Source of the DNA: Streptomyces tsukubensis
GTDB taxonomy: Bacteria > Actinomycetota > Actinomycetes > Streptomycetales > Streptomycetaceae
Direction: 5' to 3'
DNA: 64,000 bases
NCBI RefSeq assembly: GCF_009296025.1
Contig: NZ_CP045178.1
Coordinates: 7,812,001-7,876,000 of the forward strand
The position numbers were made by a program, and so were the translations under genes. Below the pieces are notes generated by a model. It worked only from the letters and a program-made list of their open reading frames with translations, was not told the origin of the DNA and ran no database searches. Every line of letters starts with the position of its first letter. The stretch's first letter is position 1. Positions 53,351 to 64,000 of the stretch are shown here, in pieces.

Positions 53351-56300
53351 GTCATCAGCGGTCGACGTGGACCGGGCGGCCGGTTCCTCTGTCTCGGGCT
53401 CGACCGCTCCGAGCAATTGCGTGCGAAGGAGGGTGACCAGGGCGCCGGGGGTCGGGTGGTCGAAGACCACGGTTGCCGAGAGGCGGAGGCCGGTCGCCGC
53501 GTTCAGTCCGTTGCGGAACTCCACTGACGTGAGGGAGTCGAACCCCAGGTCCCGGAAGGCGCGCTCCGTGCCGATGTCCTGCGGGGTGGTGTGCCCCAGC
53601 ACCGCTGCGATCTGTGCGCGTACGAGTTCCGTGAGCGCGGCCTCTTGCTCGGCTCGGGGGATCCCCCGCAAGCGGTCTGTGAGATCCGAGCCACCTCGAC
53701 GGCCCGCCGCAGCTCGGCGCAGAGCGGGCGGCACCAGGTCGCGCAGCAGTGCCGGGGCGGAGCGGACCGCACCGCCTTCCGCACCCGGTGCGTGTGCCGA
53801 GAGCGCCCGAGGGTCCAGATGCATGGGAACGACGACGCTCCTGCCCGTTGCCAGAGCGGCGTCGAAGAGGCGTAGCCCCTCCTCCTCGCCGACGGGGGCC
53901 ATCCCTGTCGCCCTCGTGCGCTTGGCGGCGGAAACAGCCTCGGTGGCCGCCATGCCGTCCTGGACTTTCCAGAGGCCCCAGGCGAGGCTGGTGGTGGGTT
54001 GGTTGTGGGTGTGGCGGTGGTGGGCGAGGGCGTCGAGGTAGGCGTTGGCGGCTGCGTAGTTGGCTTGGCCGGGGGAGCCGAGGGTGGCTGCGGCGGAGGA
54101 GAAGAGGATGAAGTGGGGGTTGTGTTGTTGGGTGTGGTGGTGGAGGTGCCAGGCTGCGGTGGCTTTGGGGGTGAAGGTGTGGGTGAGGTGGTGGGGGGTT
54201 TGGTTGGTGAGGGTGGCGTCGTTGGTGGTGCCGGCGCAGTGGATGACGGTGGTGAGGGGGTGTTGGTGGGGGATGGTGTTGAGGGTTTGGGTGAGTTGTT
54301 GGGGGTCGGTGAGGTCGCAGGGGGTGTGGGTGATGTGGGCGCCGTGTTGGGTGAGTTGGTTGTGGAGGTTCTGGAGTTGGGGGGTGGGTTTGTTGCGGCT
54401 GATGAGGTGGAGGTGGCGGGCGCCGTGGGTGTGTACGAGGTGTTGGGTGATGAGGGTGCCGAGGGCTCCGGTGGCGCCGGTGATGAGGATGGTGCCGTTG
54501 GTCCAGTCAGGGGTGGGTGCGGGGGTGTCGTCGGGTTGGGGTGTGGTGGGGGTGAGGCGGGGGATGTGGGCGAGACCGTGACGGATCGCCACCTGCGACT
54601 CCCCGGCAGCCAACGCCTCGGCGATCGTCCCCGTGAGCGCGGTGGCCGCAGTGCTCGGATCGTCTATGTCGAGCAAGGTGAACCGGTCTGGATTCTCTGT
54701 CTGCGCGGAGCGCACCAGCCCCCAAACGGCGGAGTGGGCCAGTCCTGCCGCGGCATCGACCGGCGCGTCCTCGTCGAGGAGGATCGCACCTCGGGTCACC
54801 AGCACAAGATGAGACGCGGAGAACTGCTCATCCGAGAGCCAGTCCTGTAGCAGGCCGAGGACATCGGCCAGCGCCCGCTCCGCGACGTCCGGAGCCTCTG
54901 CTTCGCAGGTCGAAGAGGTCTGTGGGACAGCGGTGACGACCACATCCGGCGCAGAGACCTCGTCTGACGCCAGGGAGGCCGACAGAGCTTCCAAACCGTC
55001 GAATTCAGCAGCCTGTGCGCCAAAAGCGGCCCGCACATCCGAGTCGAGCGCGACCAACGCCACACGATCAGCGGACGGCTGCTCCCCTCGTACCTGAAGC
55101 GGCTTCCACGTCACCTGAAACAGGGAACGGGAGACAGACGGGCCGACGCCCGTGCCGACGACGTCGTCCGGGGCGGGCCGGAAGCGCAGCCGGGCGGCGG
55201 ACAGCACGGGCCCGCCGGTCTCATCGGCGAGGAGCAGGGACACCGTGTCGTCGCCTACGGGGGAAATCCGCACCCGAAGGCTCCGGGCACTGACAGCGTG
55301 GAGGGACACGCCGCCCCACGCGAACGGAACATACGGGCGGTCGGCTTCAGCGAGGAACGCGCCGAGGCCCACGGCGTGCAGCGCCGAATCCATGAGCGCG
55401 GGGTGCAGAGAGAAACGTTCGGCGTCCGCATGCTGCTCATCGGCGAGTGCGGTCTCAGCGAAGATGTCGCCGTCGCGTTTCCACGCACTACGCAGCCCCT
55501 GGAAGACGGGACCGTAGTGCAGCCCTTCGCCGCGGCTCGCAGCCTCGTAGAAGGAGTCGACGTCGACGCGTACGGCACCGGCGGGCGGCCACTGGGACAA
55601 GTCGCCGGAAGGCTCAGGAGCTGAGCGGGTCAGCAGGCCCTCCGCGTGCTTGGTCCACGGCTCGTCGTCGTCGGCGTCCTCCTGGCGGGAGAAGACCGTG
55701 ACCTGCTGCCCGTCTGTCCCGTCCGCCGCGGCACCGAGCTGCACCTGAAGGCGCGTCACGCTGTCCTCGGCCAGCACGAGGGGAGCGTAGAGAGTGAGTT
55801 CGGCAAGGTGAGGGAGACCCGCCTGCTGACCCGCGTGCAAGGCGAGTTCCGCGAAGGCGGTCCCCGGAAGCAAGACGTTCCCCATGACGGTGTGGTCGGC
55901 CAGCCAGGGGTGGGAGTCCAGCGAAAGGCGGCCAGTGAGCAACGAACGGTCATCGTCCGCCAGCCCTACGGCAGCGCCCAGAAGCGGGTGGTCCGAACTC
56001 GTGAGCCCGGCAGACGAAACATCGACCAGCGAGGTGCCTGCTGATTTGAGCCAGTAGGTGTGGTGTTGGAAGGGGTAGGTGGGGAGGGGGGTGTGGTGGT
56101 TTGTGGGGTGGTTGTAGTAGGTGGTCCAGTTGGGGGTGTGTCCGTGGGTGTGGAGGTGGGCGAGGGTGGTGGTGAGGGTGTGGGGTTCGGGTTGGTTGGT
56201 GCGGTGGGTGGGGTGTGCGGGTGTGGGGAGGTGGGGGGTGAGGGTGCCTGCGGGTCCGATTTCGAGGGTGGTGTGGTGGGTGAGGTGTTGGGTGGCTTGG

Positions 56301-58780
56301 TGGAGTTGGACGGTGTGGCGGGCGTGGGTGGTCCAGTAGTGGGGGTCGGTCATGGTGTGGGGGGTGATGGGTTGGCCGGTGACGGTGGAGATGATGGGGA
56401 TGGTGGGTGGGTGGTAGGTGAGTTGGGTTGCTGTGGTGTGGAGTTCGTTGAGGATGGGGTCCATGAGGGGGGAGTGGAAGGCGTGGGAGACGTTGAGGTG
56501 TTTGACGCGGATGCCTTGGCTTTTGAGGGTGTCGGTGATGGTTCGTAGTGCGTTCTTTTCTCCGGAGAGGACGAGTGATTCGGGTCCGTTGATGGCGGCG
56601 ATGCCGATGGTGTTCTGGTGTTCTTCGAGGTAGGGCTGGATGGTTTCTTGGGTGGTGTTGATGGCGGCCATGGTGCCGTTGGTGGGGAGGTTTTGCATGA
56701 GGCGGCCGCGGGTGGTGATGAGGGTGGCGGCGTCGGTGAGGGTGAGGATGCCGGCGGTGTGGGCGGCGGTGATTTCGCCGATGGAGTGTCCGGCGAGGGT
56801 GTGGGGGTGGATGTTCCAGTGTTGGAGGAGGTGGTAGAGGGCGGTTTGGAAGGCGAAGAGGGCGGGTTGGGTGTAGATGGTTTGGTGGATGAGGTGGGGG
56901 TTGGGTCCGTAGAGGATGGTGTGGAGGGGGGTGTCGAGGTGGGGGTCGAGTGCGGTGCAGGTGGTGTCGAGGGCGTCGGCGAAGGCGGGGTAGGTGTCGT
57001 AGAGTTCGCGGCCCATGTTGTGGTGTTGGGAGCCTTGGCCGGAGAAGAGCATGGCGAGGTGGTTGTCGGGGTTGGTGTGTCCGGTGATGGTGTGGGGGTG
57101 GGTGGTGCCGCGAGCGAGGTGCGTGAGGGCCTGGTGGCGTTCTTCGGGGGTGCCGTGGGTGATGACGGCGCGTTCTTCGTGGTGGGTGCGGTGGGTGGCG
57201 AGTGTGTGGGCGATGTGGGTGGTGGGGGTGTCGGGGTGGGTTTCGAGGTGGTGGGCGAGGCGTGCGGCGACCTGTTGCAGGGCTTGGGGGGTGCGGGCGG
57301 ACAGCACCCACGGCGTCGGCACGGCGCCAGGCTCCGTACCGGTACCGGTATCCGTACCGTTGCTGGCGGCGGTATCTGCTCCCTCGACCGTTTCACCAGG
57401 TGCTTCTTCAAGAATCACGTGCGCGTTCGTCCCGCTGAAGCCGAACGAGGAGACTCCTGCCCGTCGTACGGAGTCCTCGACGCGCGGCCACGGCACAGCA
57501 TCGGTCAGCAGATCCACATGCCCCTTGGCCCAGTCGACCTGTGAGGTTGGCTCATCTACGTGGAGGGTCGGGGGGAGGGTGCCGTGGTGCATGGCCATGA
57601 CCATTTTGATGATGCCGGCGGCTCCGGCGGCGGCTTGGGTGTGGCCGATGTTGGATTTGACGGAGCCGAGCCACAAGGGCCGGTCGGTGTCGCGGTTCTG
57701 GCCGTAGGTGGCCAGCAGGGCCTGGGCCTCGATGGGGTCGCCGAGACGAGTACCCGTCCCGTGGGCCTCCACCACGTCGATCTGTCCGGGACGCAGCCCG
57801 GCGTCGTTGAGGGCTTCACGTATGACGCGACGCTGGGAAGGACCGTTGGGGGCGGTGAGACCGTTGGAGGCGCCGTCCTGGTTGACGGCGGAGCCGCGTA
57901 CGACGGCCAACACCGGGTGCCCGTTGCGCCGGGCATCGGAGAGGCGCTCGACGAGAAGCACTCCCGCGCCCTCGGCCCAACCGGTGCCGTCGGCCGCGGA
58001 GGCGAAGGCCTTGCACCGCCCGTCAGAGGCCAGACCCTGTTGGCGGCTGAAGTCCAGAAACGGTGCGGGGCTGGACATGACCGTCGCACCGCCGACCAGC
58101 GCCAGCGAGCACTCGGAACGGCGCAGGGACTGGCTGGCGAGGTGCAGGGCGACCAGTGACGACGAGCACGCCGTATCGATCGTCACCGCTGGGCCTTCCA
58201 GACCCAAGGCGTATGCGAGCCGTCCTGAAGCGATACTGCCCGAGTTGCCGGTTCCCAGGTAACCCTCGATGGTGTCCGGTATTTCAGGGAGCCGGGAGGC
58301 GTAGTCGTGATACATGATGCCAACGAAAACGCCGGTACGGCTGCCCCGCAACGCATCCGCAGATATTCCGGAACGTTCCACGGCCTCCCACGAGGTTTCC
58401 AGGAGAAGCCGCTGCTGCGGGTCCATCGCGAGCGCTTCGCGCGGAGAGATCCCAAAGAACTCCGCGTCGAAATCTGCCGCGTCGTACAGGAACCCGCCCT
58501 GGAACGTGTCGCTGCTGCCGGCCTCGCCTGGATGCGCGGAAATCAGTTCGTCAATATCCCAGTCCCGGTTCTCCGGAAAACCGCTGATGGCATCCTGGGA
58601 AGATGAGACGAGGTTCCACAGGTCTTCGGGCGACGTGACCCCGCCGGGGTAACGGCAGGACATCCCCACGATCGCGATCGGCTCGCGGCTCTTCTCCTCG
58701 ACGGCGCGGAGCTGTTGCTTGGTATCGCGGAGTTCATTGGTCAGCCGCTTGAGGTACTGGAGGGTCTTTTCCTCGTTCAT
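47163..58780 (-). CDS. Two-module type I polyketide synthase with terminal thioesterase (one apparent frameshift)
   Basis: About 3870 residues if one base is restored. Domains: N-terminal coiled-coil docking segment (NEEKTLQYLKRLTNELRDTK), then KS-AT-DH-KR-ACP, KS-AT-DH-KR-ACP and TE. Both ATs have GHSIG and HAFH, so malonyl. DHs keep Asp in HPAL(M/L)DS; KRs have [19 protein letters not shown] and SSAAGVLGSAGQANYAAGN. The TE has GYSSGG and a GDHFTV histidine. The frame breaks in the second AT at a G8 run (51635-51642), where the two sister copies have GGAGGGGGG (one base longer). I treat this as a probable sequencing error because coding continues intact for about 1400 residues. ATG at 58780 (GGGAG upstream) is the start; the open frame upstream of it is not PKS-like. 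Last enzyme of the assembly line. Confidence 0.9.
50759..51913 (-). repeat. AT repeat copy A (contains the G8 frameshift)
   Basis: About 1.15 kb of AT domain, almost base-identical to copies B and C. The coding strand is nearly devoid of G (His/Thr/Pro/Leu/Ile codons ending in C), making the + strand extremely G+T rich. Confidence 0.9.
53952..54603 (-). repeat. KR repeat copy 1
   Basis: About 650 bp of KR domain (ITGATGALG to the NYAAAN/AWGLW region), nearly identical to 59645-60303 and with the same A+C-rich coding strand as the AT repeats. Confidence 0.9.
56046..57372 (-). repeat. AT repeat copy B
   Basis: Near-identical to copies A and C. With copy C the match continues beyond the AT, through the KS-AT linker to about 57372. 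Confidence 0.9.
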
Positions 58781-58826
58781 GTCCGCCACTCCCGTTGAGT
58801 ATTCGAAATCTTCGACGCTTCGTTGG

Positions 58827-61800
58827 TCAGGACAGATCGAATTCGTCGTCGATGATGCCGAATACCTCCTCCAGTGACGCGGATTCCAGATCGGCTCCGT
58901 GGTCTGCTGCGCCGCCCCTTTCACCCGTGGTGACGAGGCCGGTGCCGCCCCAGGCGCCGAGCAGGGCGTTCAACCGCGCCCGCACCTGCTCGCGCCGGGA
59001 ATCTTCCGCGCCCATCTGCGTGATGCTGGATTCCAGTCGGTCCAGTTCGACGAAGATCGCGTCGGGATCGACGGCACCGCCCTCGGGAAGCAGTTCGGCC
59101 TGTAGATATCCGAGCAGTGCCGCCGGGGTCGGGTGGTCGAAGACGACGGTGGCAGGCAGCCGGAGCCCGGTGGCCGAGCCCAGGGCGCCGCGGAATTCGA
59201 CCGCCATCAACGAGTCGAAGCCCAGATCCGTGAAGGGGCGCTCCATCACGATGGAATCGCCGGACTCGTGCCCCAGGATCGCGGCAGCTTGGTCGCGCAC
59301 GAGCTGAGTCAGCCGTTCCTGTGCTTGGGCGGCGGGGAGTTCCCGCAGGGCGTCGGCGAGAGTGCTGGCCCCGCCGTTCGCGGCGTGCCCCGTCGTGCTG
59401 CCGTTCGCGTACGGCGAGAGCCGCGACACCGGACGTGAGCCCATCAGCTGATGCAGTACGGAGGGCACCCGCTCAGGGTCCGACGCCCGTCGGCGCAAGG
59501 CCGCCCTGTTCACCTGGAGAGGGACGAGATGTGGGCTGCCCGAGGCCACAGCGGCGTCGAAGAGCGCGAGGCCGTCCACGTGGTCGATGGGGGTGATACC
59601 CGTACGGGCCATCCGCAGTAGATCGGCCTCACTGAGCGCACCCGCCATGCCGTCCTGGACGTTCCAGAGGCCCCAGGCGAGGCTGGTGGTGGGTTGGTTG
59701 TGGGTGTGGCGGTGGTGGGCGAGGGCGTCGAGGTAGGCGTTGGCGGCTGCGTAGTTGGCTTGGCCGGGGGAGCCGAGGGTGGCTGCGGCGGAGGAGAAGA
59801 GGATGAAGTGGGGGTTGTGTTGTTGGGTGTGGTGGTGGAGGTGCCAGGCTGCGGTGGCTTTGGGGGTGAAGGTGTGGGTGAGGTGGTGGGGGGTTTGGTT
59901 GGTGAGGGTGGCGTCGTTGGTGGTGCCGGCGCAGTGGATGACGGTGGTGAGGGGGTGTTGGTGGGGGATGGTGTTGAGGGTTTGGGTGAGTTGTTGGGGG
60001 TCGGTGAGGTCGCAGGGGGTGTGGGTGATGTGGGCGCCGTGTTGGGTGAGTTGGTTGTGGAGGTTTTGGAGTTGGGGGGTGGGTTTGTTGCGGCTGATGA
60101 GGTGGAGGTGGCGGGCGCCGTGGGTGTGTACGAGGTGTTGGGTGATGAGGGTGCCGAGGGCTCCGGTGGCGCCGGTGATGAGGATGGTGCCGTTGGTCCA
60201 GTCAGGGGTGGGTGCGGGGGTGTCGTCGGGTTGGGGTGTGGTGGGGGTGAGGCGGGGGATGTGGGCGAGACCGTGACGGACCGCCACCTGCGACTCCCCG
60301 GAGAGCACGACGTCCGGCAGCGCTGCCCACGACGCCTCGTCACCGTCGATGTCGACCAGTACCACGCGCCCCGGATACTCCGACTGGGCCGAGCGGACCA
60401 GGCCCCATACGGTCGCTCCCGGCGCGTTGATCTCCGGATCGTCACCGAAGGAGACGGCATACCGGGTCACCACCACCAGAGTCTGTTCCTCGGCACGATC
60501 CGCAGCAGAAGCAGCCCAACCCCGCAAGTGCTCAAGCGTTCCAGCGGCTACCGAGAGCGCCTCGTCGGGCTCCATCGTCGTGTCCGTCACCACGTACGGT
60601 GCGGCGCCGAGAGCCTTTGACAGAAGCAGCGCGTGCGTTGCCGCACCGTGCTCCCCTGTCGCGCCCTCCCACAGCGCCTCCGGAGCGTCGCCCTCGCCGA
60701 TTACGGAGTATGACCAGGAGGAACCGGCTCCCGGGGTGACCTGTAGCGCTGACCAGGAGACCTGGAACAAGGACCGTTTCACGACGCTGTCTTCCGCCGG
60801 CACCAATTGGTCCGGTGAGAGCTTGCGCATCGCCAGACGCTCCACGTGCAGGACCGGACGCCCCTCGCTGTCCGCGATGGACAGACGGACACTGTTCTCT
60901 CCCGCCGGGCTCAACCGTGCCCGCAGGACAGGAGCGCCGGTGGAGTGAAGCGTGACCCCCGACCACGAGAACGGCAGCCGGGCCTGCTCGTCCTCGCCGA
61001 ACATCTTCCCCACGCCGACACCGTGCAGGACGGAGTCCAGCAGAGCGGGATGCACTCCGATCGCGCCGCGTGCTCGGTCTCCTCGTCGGACAGCGCGACC
61101 TCGACGAACACATCATCGCGCTACGCCAAGCCGACCGCAGCCCCTGGAATACCGGGCCGTAGTCCATTCCTGCCGCGCCGAACTCGGCGTAGGTCTCCGA
61201 GGAGGAGAGAAGACGTGCCCCCGTCGGCGCCCAGACGGCAAAACCGCCTTCCTCACCGCGTAGGCCGCCATGTGCGTGCTCGCGCGAGTCTTCGCCGCTC
61301 AAGGTTCCGACCGCGTGGCGCTGCCACGTGACCTCGTCGGAGTCGCCGGTGCCGCCGCGGTGAGGCCTGGAGTGAATCGTCAGAGTGCGGAGTCCGTCAC
61401 CATCCGGTTCCGATACGGCCAGTTGGAGGAAGACGCCGCCCGTCTCCGGCAGGACCAGAGGCTGCTCCAACGTCAGTTCCCCAACGGCTTTCATGCCCGT
61501 CGCACGTGCCGCGTGCAGCGCCAGTTCAAGGAATGCGGTACCCGGCAACAGAACATTGCCCATAACGGTGTGATCGGCAAGCCACGCATGTGAGTCCAGC
61601 GAGATACGGCCGGTGAAGAGCGCGCCGTCGCTGTGTGCCAGATCCACAGTGGTGGTGAGCAGAGGATGTTCAGCGCCCAGGAAGCCGGCCGACCTCAAGT
61701 CCGCAGGAGCTGTCGAGCTCATGCGTGGCCAGTAGGTGTGGTGTTGGAAGGGGTAGGTGGGGAGGGGGGTGTGGTGGTTTGTGGGGTGGTTGTAGTAGGT

Positions 61801-64000
61801 GGTCCAGTTGGGGGTGTGTCCGTGGGTGTGGAGGTGGGCGAGGGTGGTGGTGAGGGTGTGGGGTTCGGGTTGGTTGGTGCGGTGGGTGGGGTGTGCGGGT
61901 GTGGGGAGGTGGGGGGTGAGGGTGCCTGCGGGTCCGATTTCGAGGGTGGTGTGGTGGGTGAGGTGTTGGGTGGCTTGGTGGAGTTGGACGGTGTGGCGGG
62001 CGTGGGTGGTCCAGTAGTGGGGGTCGGTCATGGTGTGGGGGGTGATGGGTTGGCCGGTGACGGTGGAGATGATGGGGATGGTGGGTGGGTGGTAGGTGAG
62101 TTGGGTTGCTGTGGTGTGGAGTTCGTTGAGGATGGGGTCCATGAGGGGGGAGTGGAAGGCGTGGGAGACGTTGAGGTGTTTGACGCGGATGCCTTGGTTT
62201 TTGAGGGTGTCGGTGATGGTTCGTAGTGTGTTCTTTTCTCCGGAGAGGACGAGGGATTCGGGTCCGTTGATGGCGGCGATGCCGATGGTGTTGTGGTGTT
62301 CTTCGAGGTAGGGCTGGATGGTTTCTTGGGTGGTGTTGATGGCGGCCATGGTGCCGTTGGTGGGGAGGTTTTGCATGAGGCGGCCGCGGGTGGTGATGAG
62401 GGTGGCGGCGTCGGTGAGGGTGAGGATGCCGGCGGTGTGGGCGGCGGTGATTTCGCCGATGGAGTGTCCGGCGAGGGTGTGGGGGTGGATGTTCCAGTGT
62501 TGGAGGAGGTGGTAGAGGGCGGTTTGGAAGGCGAAGAGGGCGGGTTGGGTGTAGATGGTTTGGTGGATGAGGTGGGGGTTGGGTCCGTAGAGGATGGTGT
62601 GGAGGGGGGTGTCGAGGTGGGGGTCGAGTGCGGTGCAGGTGGTGTCGAGGGCGTCGGCGAAGGCGGGGTAGGTGTCGTAGAGTTCGCGGCCCATGTTGTG
62701 GTGTTGGGAGCCTTGGCCGGAGAAGAGCATGGCGAGGTGGTTGTCGGGGTTGGTGTGTCCGGTGATGGTGTGGGGGTGGGTGGTGCCTTGGGCGAGGTGG
62801 GTGAGGGCTTGGTGGCGTTGTTGGGGGGTGCCGTGGGTGATGACGGCGCGTTCTTCGTGGTGGGTGCGGTGGGTGGCGAGTGTGTGGGCGATGTGGGTGG
62901 TGGGGGTGTTGGGGTGGGTTTCGAGGTGGTGGGCGAGGCGTGCGGCGACCTGTTGCAGGGCTTGGGGGGTGCGGGCGGACAGCACCCACGGCGTCGGCAC
63001 GGCGGCAGGCTCCGTACCGGTACCGGTATCCGTACCGTTGCTGGCGGCCGTATCTGATACTGCGTCAGCCTCAGCAGGTGCCTGTTCCAGGACGACGTGG
63101 GCGTTGGTGCCGCTGACGCCGAAGGCCGAGATGGCGGCTCGGCGGGGGTGTTGGGTGTCGGGCCAGGTGGTTGTCTCGGTGAGGAGTTGTACGGCGCCGG
63201 TGGTCCAGTCGACTTCCGGGGTGGGTTGGTCGGCGTGGAGGGTCGGGGGGAGGGTGCCGTGGTGCATGGCCATGACCATTTTGATGATGCCGGCGGCTCC
63301 TGCGGCGGCTTGGGTGTGGCCGATGTTGGATTTGATGGAGCCGAGCCACAGGGGTTGGTCGGTGTCGCGGTTTTGGCCGTAGGTGGCCAGGAGTGCTTGG
63401 GCTTCGATGGGGTCGCCGAGGCGGGTGCCGGTGCCGTGGGCTTCGACGGCGTCCACGTCGCCGGGTTGGAGTCCGGCGTTGGCGAGTGCTTGGCGGATGA
63501 CTCGTTGTTGGGAGGGTCCGTTGGGGGCGGTGAGGCCGTTGGAGGCGCCGTCCTGGTTGACGGCGGTGCCGCGTACCACGGCCAGCACCGGGTGTTCGTT
63601 GCGTTGGGCGTCGGAGAGACGCTCGATCAGGAGCATGCCGACGCCTTCGCCCCAGCCGGTGCCGTCGGCGTCGGCGGAGAAGGCCTTGCAGCGTCCGTCG
63701 GCGGCCAGTCCGCGCTGGCGGCTGAACTCGACGAAGGTGGTGGGGGTGGACATGACGGTGACGCCGCCGGCCAGGGCCATGGTGCATTCCCCGTTGCGCA
63801 GGGCCTGGGCCGCCATGTGCAGGGCGACGAGTGATGAGGAGCAGGCGGTGTCGATCGTCACCGCGGGACCCTCAAGCCCGAAGGAGTAGGCGACCCGACC
63901 CGAAGCCACACTGGTCGTATTGCCGGTCAGGAGATAACCCTCGGTGCCTTGCGAGTTGTCCTTGAGGAGGGAGACGTAGTCCTGGCCGTTCCCGCCGACG
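58827..64000 (-). CDS. Type I polyketide synthase, partial: last module KS-AT(malonyl)-DH-KR-ACP (two apparent frameshifts)
   Basis: The reading frame is open to the window edge (starting [14 protein letters not shown]), so the gene begins to the right. KS (Cys at 63843-63841), AT with HAFH (62163-62152), DH with [15 protein letters not shown] (serine 59213-59211) and a C-terminal docking tail ending [11 protein letters not shown]. The DH is split over three frames: AWRS is followed one frame over by [18 protein letters not shown], then another frame over by [11 protein letters not shown]. This implies single missing bases near 61118 and 61063, and these are probably sequencing errors. Its docking tail should meet the coiled coil of the next gene, 46 bp downstream. 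Confidence 0.88.
59645..60303 (-). repeat. KR repeat copy 2
   Basis: Partner of 53952-54603; only a few base differences are visible. Confidence 0.9.
61729..63050 (-). repeat. AT repeat copy C
   Basis: Near-identical to copy B over about 1.3 kb, including the KS-AT linker. It differs from B in a short patch near 62785-62830. Confidence 0.9.

Larger units (their letters stand above)
53420..58780 (-). other. Penultimate module: KS-AT(malonyl)-DH-KR-ACP
   Basis: KS has its Cys at 58168-58166. AT has HAFH at 56485-56474. The DH has [10 protein letters not shown] (HxxxGxxxxP intact) near 55880 and HPALMDSALH. KR is in a 650-bp segment shared with the upstream gene. ACP serine at 53536-53534. All reductive domains look active: a C=C is expected. 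Confidence 0.85.

Noticed and set aside
50759..63050. Repeated G+T-rich blocks as a possible CRISPR-like or mobile element array
   Set aside because: The repeats are in-frame AT and KR domains of PKS genes, with no spacers, terminal inverted repeats or transposase.

Overview
This is high-GC actinomycete (Streptomyces-type) DNA. Almost all of it is secondary-metabolism coding sequence, and it contains the edges of two large modular polyketide synthase (PKS) clusters lying side by side. GTG/TTG starts, four-base stop/start overlaps and rare TTA codons all fit Streptomyces. I see no tRNA, rRNA, CRISPR array, transposase or integrase.

Left cluster (1-33509). Gene order and domain content match the FK506 (tacrolimus) pathway. 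On the + strand: the 3' part of fkbB (end of module 2, modules 3 and 4), fkbC (modules 5 and 6), fkbL (lysine cyclodeaminase, which makes the pipecolate unit), and fkbK-J-I-H (methoxymalonyl-ACP supply). Convergent on the - strand lie fkbG (O-methyltransferase) and the allylmalonyl-CoA genes allD-allR-allK-allA (also called tcsD-C-B-A). Domain-level reading agrees with the FK506 skeleton: module 3 malonyl with KR; module 4 an unusual AT (CPTH motif) with dead DH and KR, which leaves a ketone; module 5 methylmalonyl with DH-KR; module 6 methylmalonyl with DH-ER-KR. In this sequence fkbG carries an internal deletion plus frameshift that removes its SAM-binding motif, and fkbC carries two TTA codons.

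Boundary (33510-34365). About 850 bp without a convincing gene. It holds a candidate allA promoter with a 13-bp palindrome in its spacer, an 18-bp perfect palindrome, and a strong hairpin terminator (34290-34320) that ends the neighbouring cluster.

Right cluster (34290-64000, all - strand, reading right to left). A modular PKS enters from beyond the right edge: one partial gene (one module) and a complete two-module gene ending in a thioesterase. All three modules are KS-AT(malonyl)-DH-KR-ACP, so the end of the assembly line predicts a conjugated polyene acid or ester. Downstream, tightly packed, are a SnoaL-like protein, four cytochromes P450 (two paired with [3Fe-4S] ferredoxins), three SAM methyltransferases, a tandem pair of flavin-dependent luciferase-family monooxygenases, a short-chain dehydrogenase and a TetR-type regulator. 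I do not recognise the product. The PKS genes contain near-identical AT and KR copies with extremely A+C-rich coding strands, and three one-base frameshifts that look like sequencing errors.

The two clusters share no obvious genes. Their adjacency, the disrupted fkbG and the heavily oxidative right-hand cluster are the main points of interest.
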